A stretch of 64,000 nucleotides of DNA, taken from Manihot esculenta. Lineage: Eukaryota; Streptophyta; Magnoliopsida; Malpighiales; Euphorbiaceae. Position numbers and translations under genes: made by a program. The notes under the pieces are model-generated. The model saw only the letters and a program-made list of their open reading frames with translations, did no database searches and had not been told where the DNA came from. Where the stretch lies: assembly GCF_001659605.2 (NCBI RefSeq), contig NC_035177.2, forward strand, positions 7,503,827-7,567,826, written 5' to 3'. Shown in pieces: positions 36,579-47,390 of this stretch (positions within the stretch are counted from its first letter, which is position 1; the number at the start of each line of letters is the position of its first letter).

Positions 36579-39018
36579 TGTAATACCCGGCTCGTTCAGG
36601 CATCAGAATTCCTACCGTCCGGTGGAATATCTGATAGTGGACCTTCTGTGAAGGCTAGAGCAAGGGTAAAGGAAAGTGTTTTAAGTATTTTCATGGTTTT
36701 AAATGAAATAGGAAAGAGTTTTGAAGAGAAAAGGCTTTGGAGACAAAGGCCAGGTTCGGCCCCCGAATGTTAAGTTCGGCCGCCGAAAGTGCCCAATGTT
36801 CGGCCCCCGAAGGTTATGTTCGGCCCCCGAACGTTGCATGGTTTTGCATGCAGTTTCGGCTGCCGAAGCTGAGGAGGTTGGTTCGTTGTGGACACGCCTC
36901 AGTCCGTGGTTTGGCCAGGTGTTCACCTCCAGCTCATGAGCAGAGGGTAGGCCACGTCTCCTTTGACTCATCTGTAGGCTTTAATCAGCTCATGCAGAGG
37001 GTTGGTCATTTGCAAAGGTTTGAACGTTTTGAGAGAAAAGAGAGAAAAGTGAGGTTGTGGTCATAGGTGAAGAGGAGTTGCTGTGTTGGCTGTTCCTCTT
37101 CTGGTTTCACGAGGTAAGGGAAGTTTTAAGCTTGTTTTAATGAGTTTTAACAGCTTTTCAAATGGTTCAGGGTAGAGTTGCATGGTTAGGGTTGAAAGCT
37201 TAGTTTTGATGCTTTAATGGCTTATGCATGAGTATGTGTTATGGTTGCTGTTTGTTGGGGTTAATAGGTAGTTTTGGACCCCTTGGAGCATATGCCAGAG
37301 TATATGCAAGTTGAGGAGTTGTGTCTGCATGATTGAGTAGAGTTGGTGCTTGGCAGGAGATGGTTGTGCACGAAGCTGAGTTCTGGATGAACTCAGGTTC
37401 GGCCGCCGAAGGGAGGATTCGGCCGCCGAACCCCTTGTGAAGGTAGTTTCGGCTGCCTAAGGTTGCCTCCGAAAGAATGGACTTTCGGATCTGTCCTGCA
37501 CATTCGGCCGCCGAAGGTGCCGCCGAAGGTGTCCTGCCTAGCTTTTCCTTTGCATGTTTTCAGTATTTGTTCTATGAGCTTTTAGAGGGGTTTTGGGAAG
37601 ATGTTTAAGAGTTAATAAGAGTATGTTTGACACCTCAATCGAGTCCTTTTGATTCAGGATTGGACCCGACAGTTCAGGGAGGTCGTCAGGATTAGCAGTT
37701 TCAGAGTCAGTCAGGTTTCTGCTTGAGGAGCAGAGGTGAGTAGAACTAAACTTAATCTTTTAGTAAAGAAACATAATGCTTTAGCATAGTTCATGCATCA
37801 TGAATGCTATGATATGTATTAGGGTGATTGCATTAGAATCACGAATATGAAGCATTGCATATTATTGTTGATTATGTGATCAGAGGTTAGGTGGACCCAG
37901 GCGACTCCAATAGCCTAAGCTTCGGCTCCTGTCATTGTGTCAGGTCAGTTGGGCAAGTACATGTTGGTATGCCCTGTGTAGCTCCTTTGGGGGGCCCAGT
38001 ATTGACAGAGGGTATTTTTGGGGTCATGTCTACCTTAATGGAGATTGGACCAAGGCGACTTCACTAGCCCGTCGAGGGAGTTGTGGGGTCATGTCTAATC
38101 CATGATATATTGAGATGTTTGTTTGGTGATGCATTTTCATATATAGTGCGTATGAATGAACTGTTTTCAGTGTTTCTACTCACTGGGCTTTAGAAGCTCA
38201 TCCCTTTCCCTTAATCCCAGTTTTGCAGGTTCAGAGTAGCTGGGAAGGGCAGAAGTATCAGAGTTGCTAAAGGATTGCATGTGTAATAGTTTAGTGTGGA
38301 CATGATGTAAATTAAAGAGATATATGTTACAGAGGTAAAATGATGTAATAGATAGTTAGTAAGTCAGTATGTGAATGAGATAGACTGTGCTTTTGCCTAT
38401 AGTGTATGTTAATCCCTTGAGTATCTGCATGTATCCTGTTTTATAGTTTCTTGATGAGAAATGAGTCAGACCAGACTTAATATATGTTGTGTTTCGAAAA
38501 CCCAGTGAATTATAACTGTGAGGGAAGACAGGGATTAATTCCTTGGACCCAAGACCAGTGCAAGGAAAGACCAGGTTTGATTCCTGTGATCCATAGAGAG
38601 AGGCCACTAGAGAAGACCAGGTTTGATTCCTGTGACTCTATGGTAGCCAAGTTAACTTATGATATGCTGACCCTTACAGAGTGGGTTCTATGCTGCAGAG
38701 CGCATAGGGTATGGAGGTTACTTGGTAGAGTGTCACTGGTGTATTATAGATAGCCTGAGGGCTAGCTCAGATTAGTATATCTGAGTATTGTGGTTCATAT
38801 GCATGGACCTACAGAGAGTGTTTTAAAGGTTAAGTCTGGTAGTTTTAAAGTTATATTTTACAGTTAGTAGTCCAGTCGGATCATGTATGGGATTTTACCA
38901 GGTACACAGAGTTCATAGCAGGCTTACTACGGGTTTAGGCGGCCTTAAGCCGATCTGGATCCTAGTGCCGAGCAGTTTGGGCCGTTACAGAGAGGGTACC
39001 GGTTTCCGGGCTGTTACA
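36579..39018 (+). repeat. LARD 3' LTR, copy 2
   Basis: Complete, TGTAATACCC to CTGTTACA. Palindrome clusters lie at about 36752-36868 and 37397-37530. The right flank is TGTTTGGGCAAACAG, the palindrome of the Athila-like LTR. Confidence 0.88.
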
Positions 39019-39279
39019 TGTTTGGGCAAACAGTCTGGACAGCATACTTTATCACTTTTTCCTCTTTATCTCAGCTTCTCCTTGGCTTGGGCAATCAAGT
39101 TGGGCAAACCATGCTTATTCTCTTTTGCTGTCTTTTGGGCAGAATTAAGGCCATTTTAGCCAAATTACCATTTTGCTCCATTTCCTACAAAATAAGACAA
39201 AAACCACAAAGTTAGGTAGAAAATGTGTAAATTGACATAAATATAAACATAGAAAATGGGTCTAATTTTGACTCTATCA
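39019..39279 (-). repeat. Inverted fragment of Athila-like LTR
   Basis: The minus strand reads from TGATAGAGTC at 39279 and matches the first 260 bases or so of the LTR at 3319, including the GCCCAGACTGTTTGCCCAAACA segment. The LARD LTR abuts it on the left. On the right it joins Tekay pol at TTAGG (39280), so the Athila element was inserted into Tekay pol in inverse orientation. Confidence 0.8.
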
Positions 39280-42200
39280 TTAGGTCTGATGACTTCTGGG
39301 TTAGAGTGTCCTCTCTGGGTCAGTGGACCCAAGTGTGATCCATCAGTGGCAGAGTCAGTCTGCCAGTGTAGTCCTGTGTTTGTTGAGGGAAGATGCTTGT
39401 CCGCCGACCTAGTGGTTCTAGATTTGACAGATTTTGACGTCATTCTAGGGATGGACTGGTTATCTACCCATGGTGCTACCTTGGACTGCAGGGACAAGGT
39501 AGTCAGGTTCAGAGGTCAGGATGGGTCTGAAGTTGTCTTCAGAGGAGACAGGAGGGGTACACCTAGAGGTCTGATATCAGCTCTTCAGGCTCGTAGGTTG
39601 CTCAGGAGGGGATGTCAGGGGTATTTGGCTCATGTGAGAGAGCTTAGCAGTCAGGTCAGAGAGCCCGCCTCAGTGCCAGTGGTTAGAGAGTTCTTAGATG
39701 TGTTCCCAGACGAGCTGCCAGGTTTACCACCTGCTAGGGAGATAGAGTTCGAGATAGAACTAATGCCTGGAACCCGACCGATCTCTATCCCTCCCTACAG
39801 GATGACGCCAGCAGAATTGAAAGAGTTGAAGGAGCAGTTGCAGGAGCTGGTAGACAAGGGCTTCATCCGACCGAGTACCTCACCCTGGGGTGCTCCAGTT
39901 TTGTTCGTGAGAAAGAAGGATGGATCCCTTAGACTTTGTATCGACTACAGGCAGTTGAACAAAGTCACTACCAAGAACAAGTACCCTTTGCCAAGGATCG
40001 ACGATCTATTCGACCAGCTAGCAGAAGCGGGTTGTTTCTCCAAAATAGATCTGAGATCTAGGTACCACCAGCTGAGGATCAGAGATGAGGATGTGCCGAA
40101 GACGGCTTTCAGGACCAGATATGGGCATTTTGAGTTCCTTGTAATGTCGTTCGGGTTAACCAACGCCCCTGCAGCATTCATGGATCTTATGAATAGAGTG
40201 TTTAGCCAGTACCTGGATCACTTCATTATTGTCTTCATAGATGATATCCTAGTGTATTCCAGGAATGCAGAGGAGCATGCCCATCATCTGAGGTTGGTTC
40301 TACAGACCTTGAGGGAACATGGCTTGTATGCCAAGTTCTCCAAGTGTGAGTTCTGGCTGAGGAGCATTTCGTTCTTGGGGCATGTAGTGTTAGAGAATGG
40401 GATAGAGGTGGACCCCAAGAAGACAAAAACTGTGGCTAACTGGCCTAGACCCACTTCAGTGTCGGAAATCAGGAGTTTCTTGGGTTTGGCAGGTTACTAC
40501 AGAAGGTTCGTTCAAGACTTCTCGAAAATAGCAACTCCTCTGACCAGACTAACCAGGAAGAATCAGAAATTTCTGTGGACCGACCAGTGCGAAGAGAGTT
40601 TTGAAGAGCTTAAGAAGAGGTTGACTTCAGCACCAGTTTTAGCTCTGCCATCTAGTGATGAGGACTTTACAGTCTTTTGTGATGCATCCCGTGTGGGACT
40701 GGGTTGTGTACTGATGCAAAATGAGAGGGTGATTACTTATGCTTCAAGGCAGCTAAAGAAGCATGAGTTGAATTACCCCACACATGACCTTGAGATGGTA
40801 GCAGTAATCTTTGCACTCAAGATGTGGAGGCACTACCTCTATGGGGTAAAATGTGAGATCTTTACAGATCATAAGAGCCTGCAGTACATCCTGAGTCAAA
40901 GAGATTTGAACTTGAGACAGAGGAGATGGGTGGAGCTGCTGAGTGACTATGATTGCAAGATTCAGTATCATCCGGGTAAGGCGAATGTCGTGGCAGATGC
41001 CCTAAGCCGGAAGTCACTAGGCAGTCTATCCCACATCACGGCAGAGAGGAGACCAGTGGTGAAGGAGTTTTACAAGCTCATTGATGAAGGTCTACAGTTG
41101 GAGTTGTCTGGTACAGGTGCCTTGGTTGCTCAGATGAAAGTGACACCCGTGTTTCTGGAGCAGGTGGCTCAGAAATAGCATGAGGACCCAGAGTTAGTGA
41201 AGATTGCCAGGACTATTCAGTCAGGCAAGGACAGTGAGTTCAGATTTGACAATAAGGGGATCCTCCGCTATGGGAGTCGTTTGTGTGTACCAGATGACAT
41301 CGGGCTAAAGGGAAACATTATGAGAGAGGCTCATAATGCAAGATACAGCATTCACCCCGGGGCCACTAAGATGTATCAGGATCTGAAAAAGGTTTATTGG
41401 TGGCCAGCTATGAAGAGAGAAGTGGCACAGTTTGTGTCAGCCTGCGAGGTGTGTCAGAGGGTGAAGCTGGAACATCAAAAGCTGGCTGGAATGCTTAACC
41501 CGCTACCTATTCCAGAGTGGAAATGAGAGAATATAGCTATGGACTTCGTAGTGGGGTTACCGGCGACGTCCAACAGATTGGACTCCATATGGGTGATTGT
41601 GGACAGACTCACCAAATCTGCTCACTTCATCCCTGTCAGGAGTGGCTATTCTGTGGACAAATTTGCGCAGGTGTATGTTGAAGAGATAGTCAGACTGCAT
41701 GGGGTTCTTGTTTCTATAGTGTCAGATAGAGGACCCCAGTTCACCTCCAGGTTTTGGCGGAGTCTGCAGGATGCCATGGGTACCAGGTTGGATTTTAGCA
41801 CTGCCTTCCATCCACAGACAGACGGACAGTCAGAGAGGACCATCCAGACCATAGAAGATATGCTAAGAATGTGTGTGCTGGACTTTGGCGGTTCTTGGAG
41901 GCAACATCTACCTTTGGTGGAGTTTGCCTACAATAACAGCCATCATGCTAGCATCGGGATGGCTCCATATGAAGCTTTATATGGGAGGAAGTGCAGGTTA
42001 CCTGTTTGCTGGGAGGAAGTTCGAGAAAAGGCCTTGGCCGGGCCTGAGTTAGTAGAGATCACCAGCAGGGTGGTACCCTTAATCAGAGAAAGAATCAAGA
42101 CTGCTGCAAGCAGACATAAGAGTTATGCAGACATCCGCAGAAGGCAAGTAGAGTTCCAGGAGGGGGATCTGGTATTGCTCAAGGTGTCTCCAATGAAAGG

Positions 42201-42576
42201 AGTGGTTCGGATCGGAAAGAAGGGTAAGCTAGCTCCGCGGTACATCGGACCCTTTGAAGTCCTGCAAAGGATTGGGAATGTATCGTACAAGCTGGATTTA
42301 CCTGCTTCAATGGAGAGAATCCATCCGGTTTTCCATGTTTCTATGTTGAGAAAGTTCGTATCAGATCCGGGCAAGGTTCTTAGTGAGCCTGATGTGGAGA
42401 TCCAAGAGGATCTCACCTATGTTGAGCAACCGGTACGGATTCTGGACACTCAAATCAGGAAGCTGAGAAACAAGGAAATCCCGATGGTGAAAGTCCTTTG
42501 GAACCACCACAATATGGAAGAATGCACCTGGGAGACACGGGAGTCCATGCTCCAGCAGTACCCTTATCTTTTCTAA
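39280..42576 (+). pseudogene. pol: Tekay chromovirus pol, 5' truncated, two stops
   Basis: Starts just after the protease active site ([10 protein letters not shown]) and runs through RT (IDDILVYS near 40240), RNase H (FCDAS near 40680), integrase (HHCC near 41340-41460; acidic residues in [15 protein letters not shown] and GQSERT) to the chromodomain and YPYLF, stop 42574-42576. Two nonsense changes break it: TAG for CAG at 41176-41178 before integrase and TGA for TGG at 41524-41526 inside it. RT motif B reads MSFGLT rather than MPFGLT, as in the copy at 52757. It forms a somewhat different subgroup from the 18354 and 52757 copies. An ORF call starting at 39256 would include LTR text and is wrong. 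Confidence 0.88.
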
Positions 42577-42648
42577 GGTTGGTTTCTTATATGTTTCATG
42601 TGTTTTATGTGTATAATATGTTGTATGCCTTGCATGTGCTAGTTGAGG

Positions 42649-42684
42649 AACATTCGGGGACGAATGTTCTTAAGGGGGGGAGAA
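42649..42684 (+). promoter_or_regulatory. Conserved hairpin and polypurine tract
   Basis: Stem AACATTCG / CGAATGTT at 42649-42668 with loop GGGA (AGGA in other copies), extendable by one G-C pair. It is followed by TTAAGGGGGGGAGAA before the LTR. Confidence 0.75.
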
Positions 42685-42859
42685 TGTAATACCCGGCTAG
42701 ACTCCGGTATCGAAATTCCTACCGTCCGGTGGAATCTCGGATGTCGGAAGCCTCTAGTAGGGTAAAACCATGTTTTTATGAAATGTTTTAATGTGTTTTA
42801 TGTTTTAAGCATGAAAGAAAATGAGTTTTTGCATGAAAGTAGCATTGGAGGAAAACTCA

Positions 42860-43023
42860 GGTTCGGCCGCCGAACCTTAAGTTCGGCCGCCGAACATGCA
42901 TGCGTTGCGGGTGTGCTTTAGGCCCCCGAAAGCATAAGTGAGGGAAGTCCAGGTTCGGCCGCCGAACCCCAAGTTCGGCCGCCGAACATGGCATGCATGC
43001 GGAGGCACATTCGGCCCCCGAAC
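42860..43023 (+). repeat. TTCGGCCGCCGAA palindromes upstream of LTR TATA box
   Basis: Four full copies of TTCGGCCGCCGAA in two pairs, plus variants TTCGGCCCCCGAA, end 17 bases before TATAAAAG. Each copy contains GCCGCC, the core of the plant GCC box. Binding by AP2/ERF factors is an inference from that core only. Confidence 0.75.
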
Positions 43024-43040
43024 GTGGTCTGGCCAGCCAC

Positions 43041-43048
43041 TATAAAAG
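43041..43048 (+). promoter_or_regulatory. TATA box of Tekay LTR
   Basis: TATAAAAG after GGCCAGCCAC, the same context as at 11101 on the minus strand. Transcription would start about 30 bases downstream, in the GTCCCTTAGCCG region. Confidence 0.7.
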
Positions 43049-43573
43049 GGTCCCTTAGCCGAAAACGGGCGAGCTTTTTCCCCATTTTCGGCCAAGGTGA
43101 GCTCTTCGCCGTCCCTCACCCATCTTTGATGTTTTTCCTCTAAATCTTTCAAGATTTTCATTTGTTTTAACTTTGTTTTGAAGATTAAAGCTTTTGAGCA
43201 AAGTTTTGGAGCTTGGAGGTTCAAGAACCCAATCTCTCCCAACTTCGAGTTTAGGTCGTCTCTCTCTCGATCTTCAAGAGGTAAGAGCCGATCTTAAGCT
43301 CATTGCATGTTTTAAGTAAGTTTTAAGTAGATCTATGGGATAGAATGCATGTTTAGGTTATGGTTATGTTTTTGGAGTTTATGGGTATAAATGTGTGTTC
43401 TTGAACAATGTGGATACTTGATGTGTTGTAGATGGGGTTTATGTTGTTTTGAGGCCCCTAGGAACATGTATGCTTGAGTTTGTGTGTTGTAGAATAGGTT
43501 TGATGCATGTTTGGAAGGTTTGGAGGCGAAATGTGCAAAAGGGAGCCAAGTTTCTGCCCTTTGGCAGAAACCA

Positions 43574-43817
43574 GGTTCGGCAGCCGAAGGATTTTCGGCC
43601 GCCGAACATGGCTGGGGAGGCAGCCTTTCGGCTGCTGAAGCTTGCCCCCGAAAGGGAGACTTTCGTCTCTGTCTGGCAGTTTCGGCCGCCGAAAGTGCCG
43701 CCGAACATGCATGAGTTTCGTCTCTGTCTGGGAGTTTCGGCCGCCGAAGGTGCCGCCGAACCTGCCTGACTTTCGGCTCTGGAGGGACTTTCGGCCGCCG
43801 AACCTGCCGCCGAAAGT
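43574..43817 (+). repeat. Second TTCGGCCGCCGAA palindrome cluster, in the LTR transcribed part
   Basis: Repeated TTCGGCCGCCGAA followed by GTGCCGCCGAA, alternating with TTTCGTCTCTG phrases. It lies about 530-780 bases after the TATA box, so it should be in the transcribed R/U5 part. Confidence 0.7.
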
Positions 43818-44181
43818 GCCCTGTCCAGGCCTCCTTTGCATGATTTTGTATGGTTGTTTCATGATGTTTTAGGGGGTTTTTGGGGAGTAGTTTATAGTTA
43901 TGTTCAGGTATGTTTGGTCCCTCATTTGAGTCCACCTGTGTAGGTTCGGACCCGAGGAACCGAGGACCCCAGCAGTGAGTTCAGTTGCTTCGGTGTTGTC
44001 AGAGTCAGCCAGAGGTGAGTGGAACTAAACTTAATCTTTTAAATTAAATGTTTTATCATGTTTCATGCATCATGATTATGCAATAGGATGATTGCATTAG
44101 TTTCACGAATATGCCGCATTGCATCGATTGTTGTTGATGTGGGTGAATGTTGGATGAGCCAATTAGTCCATGACAGGAAGA

Positions 44182-44350
44182 CCAGGACCCCATTCTACGG
44201 CCTGGCACAGAGTAAGGAAAGACCAGGACCCCATTCTACGGCATGGCATGGTAATGGGACTCGAAGACCAGGAGCCCAGAGGAGGCCTTGGGATAATGGT
44301 AAGTAATGTATGTATGACAGGAAGACCAGGACCCCATGCTACGGCCTGGC
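44182..44350 (+). repeat. CCAGG...CCTGG tandem hairpin units in LTR
   Basis: Units with loop ACCCCATTCTACGG; one unit has CATGG in place of CCTGG and one is degenerate (CCAGGAGCCCAGAGG). Confidence 0.65.
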
Positions 44351-44990
44351 ACAGAGTTAGCTTGGACTAATTGGTGACAAGTTCACCCAACCCTTATGTG
44401 AATTGTCTGTGTTATGATGCATCTGATTGGAGCATAGTGTTATTATGTTTTATAGTTCAACTCACTGGCTTTTAGCTCACCCCTCTCCCTTTTACCCCCA
44501 GGCTTGTAAGTACAAGATAGAATAGGAGGTCGGTTAGAGTAAAGTTTGTTTATGTAATAGATAGATTGTGGACATGAAAAATCGTAGTACGATGTAATGT
44601 AAAAGTACAGTATAGTTATGTAATGATGTTTATGGATATTAGAGGTGTGCTTGACCATAGAATGTTGTTATCCCTCTTAATACATGATCCTAGAGATTTT
44701 ATGATGTTTATGTAAACCAACTCGACATATGTTATGTCACCCATTTGGGGGCGCTGTTGAGATCCCACAGAGGGATCAATGTTTATGAGTTATGTTATAT
44801 ACAGTGCATGCACAGGTTGAGTATGGTTGATGTATATGGAAAGAAAAGTTTTAATTTTTATGTATGTTGTTGATCATGTATGGGATTATACAGGTTTACA
44901 GGTTAGATGTCAGGCTTGCTACGGGTCCCGGCGGCCTTAAGCCGATCTGGATCCTAGCGCCGGTAGCGGTCCGATTTTCGGGTCGTTACA

Positions 44991-45440
44991 GTATCCCCCA
45001 ACCGAAAGAACTGGAGTGCTAGATTAGAAGATGCTTTATGGGACTACAGAACAGCCTACAAGACTCCCATATGTATGTCTCCTTATAGATTAGTCTATGG
45101 AAAAGCTTGTCACCTTCCAGTTGAGCTTGAACACAAAGCATATTGGGCTGTAAAGAGTTGCAACATGGACCTTAAGGAAGCTGGTCACCATCGCAAATTG
45201 CAATTGCAAGAGCTAGAAGAGATAAGAAGAGATGCATATGAGACTTCTTGGAACTACAAAGCAAAAACTAAGGCCTCCCATGACAGTCGGATTTCAAGAA
45301 AACAATTTGAGGTTGGTGATAAAGTCCTACTCTTTAACTCTCGTTTGAAATTGTTTCCAGAAAAGCTACGATCTAGATGGATTAGACCATTCATCATAGA
45401 GCATGTTCACCCCATGGAGCTGTACACATCAAAAGCATAG
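44991..45440 (+). pseudogene. Athila-like integrase C-terminal part
   Basis: The frame from 44992 reads through a typical Athila integrase end: [19 protein letters not shown], then [20 protein letters not shown], then the [18 protein letters not shown](E)KLRSRW block, stopping at 45438-45440. These phrases distinguish Athila from the Tekay integrase in the same window. The catalytic core and all upstream pol are cut away at 44990 by the Tekay LTR. The last residues ([10 protein letters not shown]) depart from the family pattern, suggesting a frameshift near 45410. An ORF call beginning at 45075 starts at an internal Met. Confidence 0.8.
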
Positions 45441-46595
45441 AGACTGGAAAGATCTTCAAAGTAAATGGACATTGATTGAAACCATATTACAAAGGATTCG
45501 TTGTGCAAGTAGTGGAAGAAATTCCACTATAACATCCATCTTAGTCAGCCTAAGTGGATTGCACCATGCGCCTTAGGGAGTACTTAGTTCTTTTGTTCTT
45601 TTATGTTTCTTATACATTGAGGACAATGCATGATTTAGGTGTGGGGGTGCATATCTCTGAATTTTCCTTTCAGTTTTTGCGATTTCTCTTCTTCTTTTTC
45701 TTTCAGTTTTGTGCAATTTTTTTCTTTTTTTTTTCCTTTCAGTCTGCGATTTTTCCCTTTAGTTTTTTGTTTTAAGTTTTTGCTTTCAATAACACACACA
45801 ACCACAACCTTCTTCTTCTTTTTGATTTGCTCTACTCAAACTGATGAACTATGTTGGATGACCTTTTCTTTCCATCACTCCATTGATGTGATGACTCTTT
45901 AAACTTATGTTGAATCAATTGCAGTGAATTATATTCATGTTTGAGAATTGCCTTTTGAATTGAATCTTAGAACTTGCCATGGTGAAAAATATACCGATGA
46001 CCCTCATTAGAGAGAATAAATTGAAATTGTGTGAATGAACTTAACATGACTTGTTTTAGCAATTGGTGTTAATTTGCCCAAATCATTGAGAGAAAGAAAA
46101 TTCAGCAAAGGCAAAGACCTCAAAAGCACAAATTTAAAACTGTTCCAATGCTCAAAAGACTATGAACAGAGCTAGTAGCCACTTGGACAGGTGACCAACT
46201 GAGTAACTGGGGGGGTATCACAATACATCACTTCCACGTCAAAAGGTTGGTGACTTTTTCAAGCAAGGATAAAGTGCAAAAAGAAAAAAAAATATAAAGC
46301 CTAAATAAAATACTTCAAGGTAAGGGCAAGTCACTCTGAAAGCTAGAAAAAGTCTTAACAAAACAAACATGTGCATGTATGGTCTCTCTTGAGGAAAACA
46401 AATCCTAGTCATGGTAAGCAAAGGGAAACAAGGAAAGAAGGTGAGTAATCTTCATGCATGTATTCTTCACTGCAATGATTCAAAATAAGAGTCTAAAGTA
46501 AGAGCTTAAGTGGTAATAAGAATCTAGAGTAAGAAAGCTTATTTGACAATGTTTGTTTGCTTGAGGACAAGCAAAAGGCAAGGTGTGGGGGTATT
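45441..46595 (+). mobile_element. Athila-like 3' internal region with two GTGTGGGGGT motifs
   Basis: Non-coding. A first TTGAGGACAA...GTGTGGGGGT lies at 45617-45648, followed by T-rich tracts (45675-45790). The second, the true polypurine tract, is at 46561-46595, directly before the LTR. It parallels 2355-3318. No envelope-like frame is seen. Confidence 0.75.
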
Positions 46596-46765
46596 TGATA
46601 GAGCATATTTTAGTCCACTTTATCATTATGTTATTGATGTCTATTTACATCTTTTCTGCCTAATTTTTTGGTTTTAATCATGTTTTGCAGATATTAGGTG
46701 TAAAGAGACAATATGGAGAAAATGCTCTTAAAATTGCCAAAAACTGCCAAATATGGAAAGTGCCA

Positions 46766-46826
46766 AAAAAGGAAAGTTTTCAAATAAGGAAAGTTTTCAG
46801 AAAAGGAAAGTTTTCAAATAAGGGAA
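46766..46826 (+). repeat. Short tandem repeat in Athila-like LTR
   Basis: Three copies of about 18 bases built on GGAAAGTTTTCA followed by AATAA or GAAAA. Confidence 0.65.
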
Positions 46827-47382
46827 GTGCAGAACCAAAAGCGAATAAGGAAAGCTCAGTCAGAAGATTATTTGAAATTCAAATCGCAGATCTTTGTTTT
46901 CTTGTTCAAAGATGTGCACACACTGCAGCAGTCAAATCTTCCTATTTAGGCAGCAAGATTTCAAGGAGATGCACTTGCCTCTTCTTCATTCAGCATTCAA
47001 AATTCAAACGAAGGCTCCACCTAAAAAGGAAAGACTGGACAGATTTCTTTCCACTTCTGCACACTAATGACTCACGCTCTCCTTCCTCATCTGCAGTCCA
47101 CGCGCACCTTCCTCTTCCGGATCCCTTACGTCTCCTTCCTTCTGAAAGCCTTGGAATGTGCCTCCTTCCTTCTAAAGCTCCAGCCACGTCTCTTTCCTCT
47201 TCTGGAAGCACTAATGCGCGATTCTTTCCTCTTCTGATGACAAACCGCGTGCCTCCTGCCCACTGGTGAGCTTGTAACGCGATTCTTTCCTCTTTTGCAA
47301 CAACTTGGGCAGCAAGATGTACATGGGCAGCATCTTGGGCAGCCTCTTCACTAATTAGGAACCAAGGACAGCACCTAAACTC

Positions 47383-47390
47383 TATAAAAA
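47383..47390 (+). promoter_or_regulatory. TATA box of Athila-like LTR
   Basis: TATAAAAAGG, matching the box at 3902 in the related LTR. Confidence 0.65.

Larger units (their letters stand above)
31948..39018 (+). mobile_element. Non-autonomous LARD-like Tekay derivative, copy 2
   Basis: LTR lacking its first 139 or so bases (31948-34250), primer site, mini-Gag, decayed pol, polypurine tract, complete LTR (36579-39018). I see no difference between the two LTRs over the shared 2.3 kb by eye, which implies a very recent insertion. Right flank TGTTT belongs to an inverted Athila LTR fragment. Confidence 0.82.
39280..44990 (+). mobile_element. Tekay element, 3' half with LTR
   Basis: Pol from the protease/RT linker to the end, then hairpin, polypurine tract and 3' LTR. 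The 5' LTR and gag are not in the window. The presumed duplicate on the right is GTATC (44991-44995), inside Athila-like integrase. Confidence 0.82.
42685..44990 (+). repeat. Tekay 3' LTR
   Basis: 2306 bases, TGTAATACCC to GTCGTTACA. Sequence order: palindrome cluster (42860-43023), TATA box (43041), second palindrome cluster (43574-43817), CCAGG...CCTGG units (44182-44350), shared 3' end GGCGGCCTTAAGCCGATCTG. This is the clearest example of LTR promoter layout in the window. Overlapping short ORFs on both strands are products of the palindromes. Confidence 0.9.

Noticed and set aside
45554..45902. Membrane-protein-like ORFs rich in Phe and Ser
   Set aside because: They come from T-rich tracts in the Athila 3' untranslated region, which is non-coding in both copies.
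46685..47269. 194-codon ORF in the second Athila-like LTR
   Set aside because: It is made of the GGAAAGTTTTCA repeat and pyrimidine-rich stretches inside the LTR and is not conserved in the related LTR.
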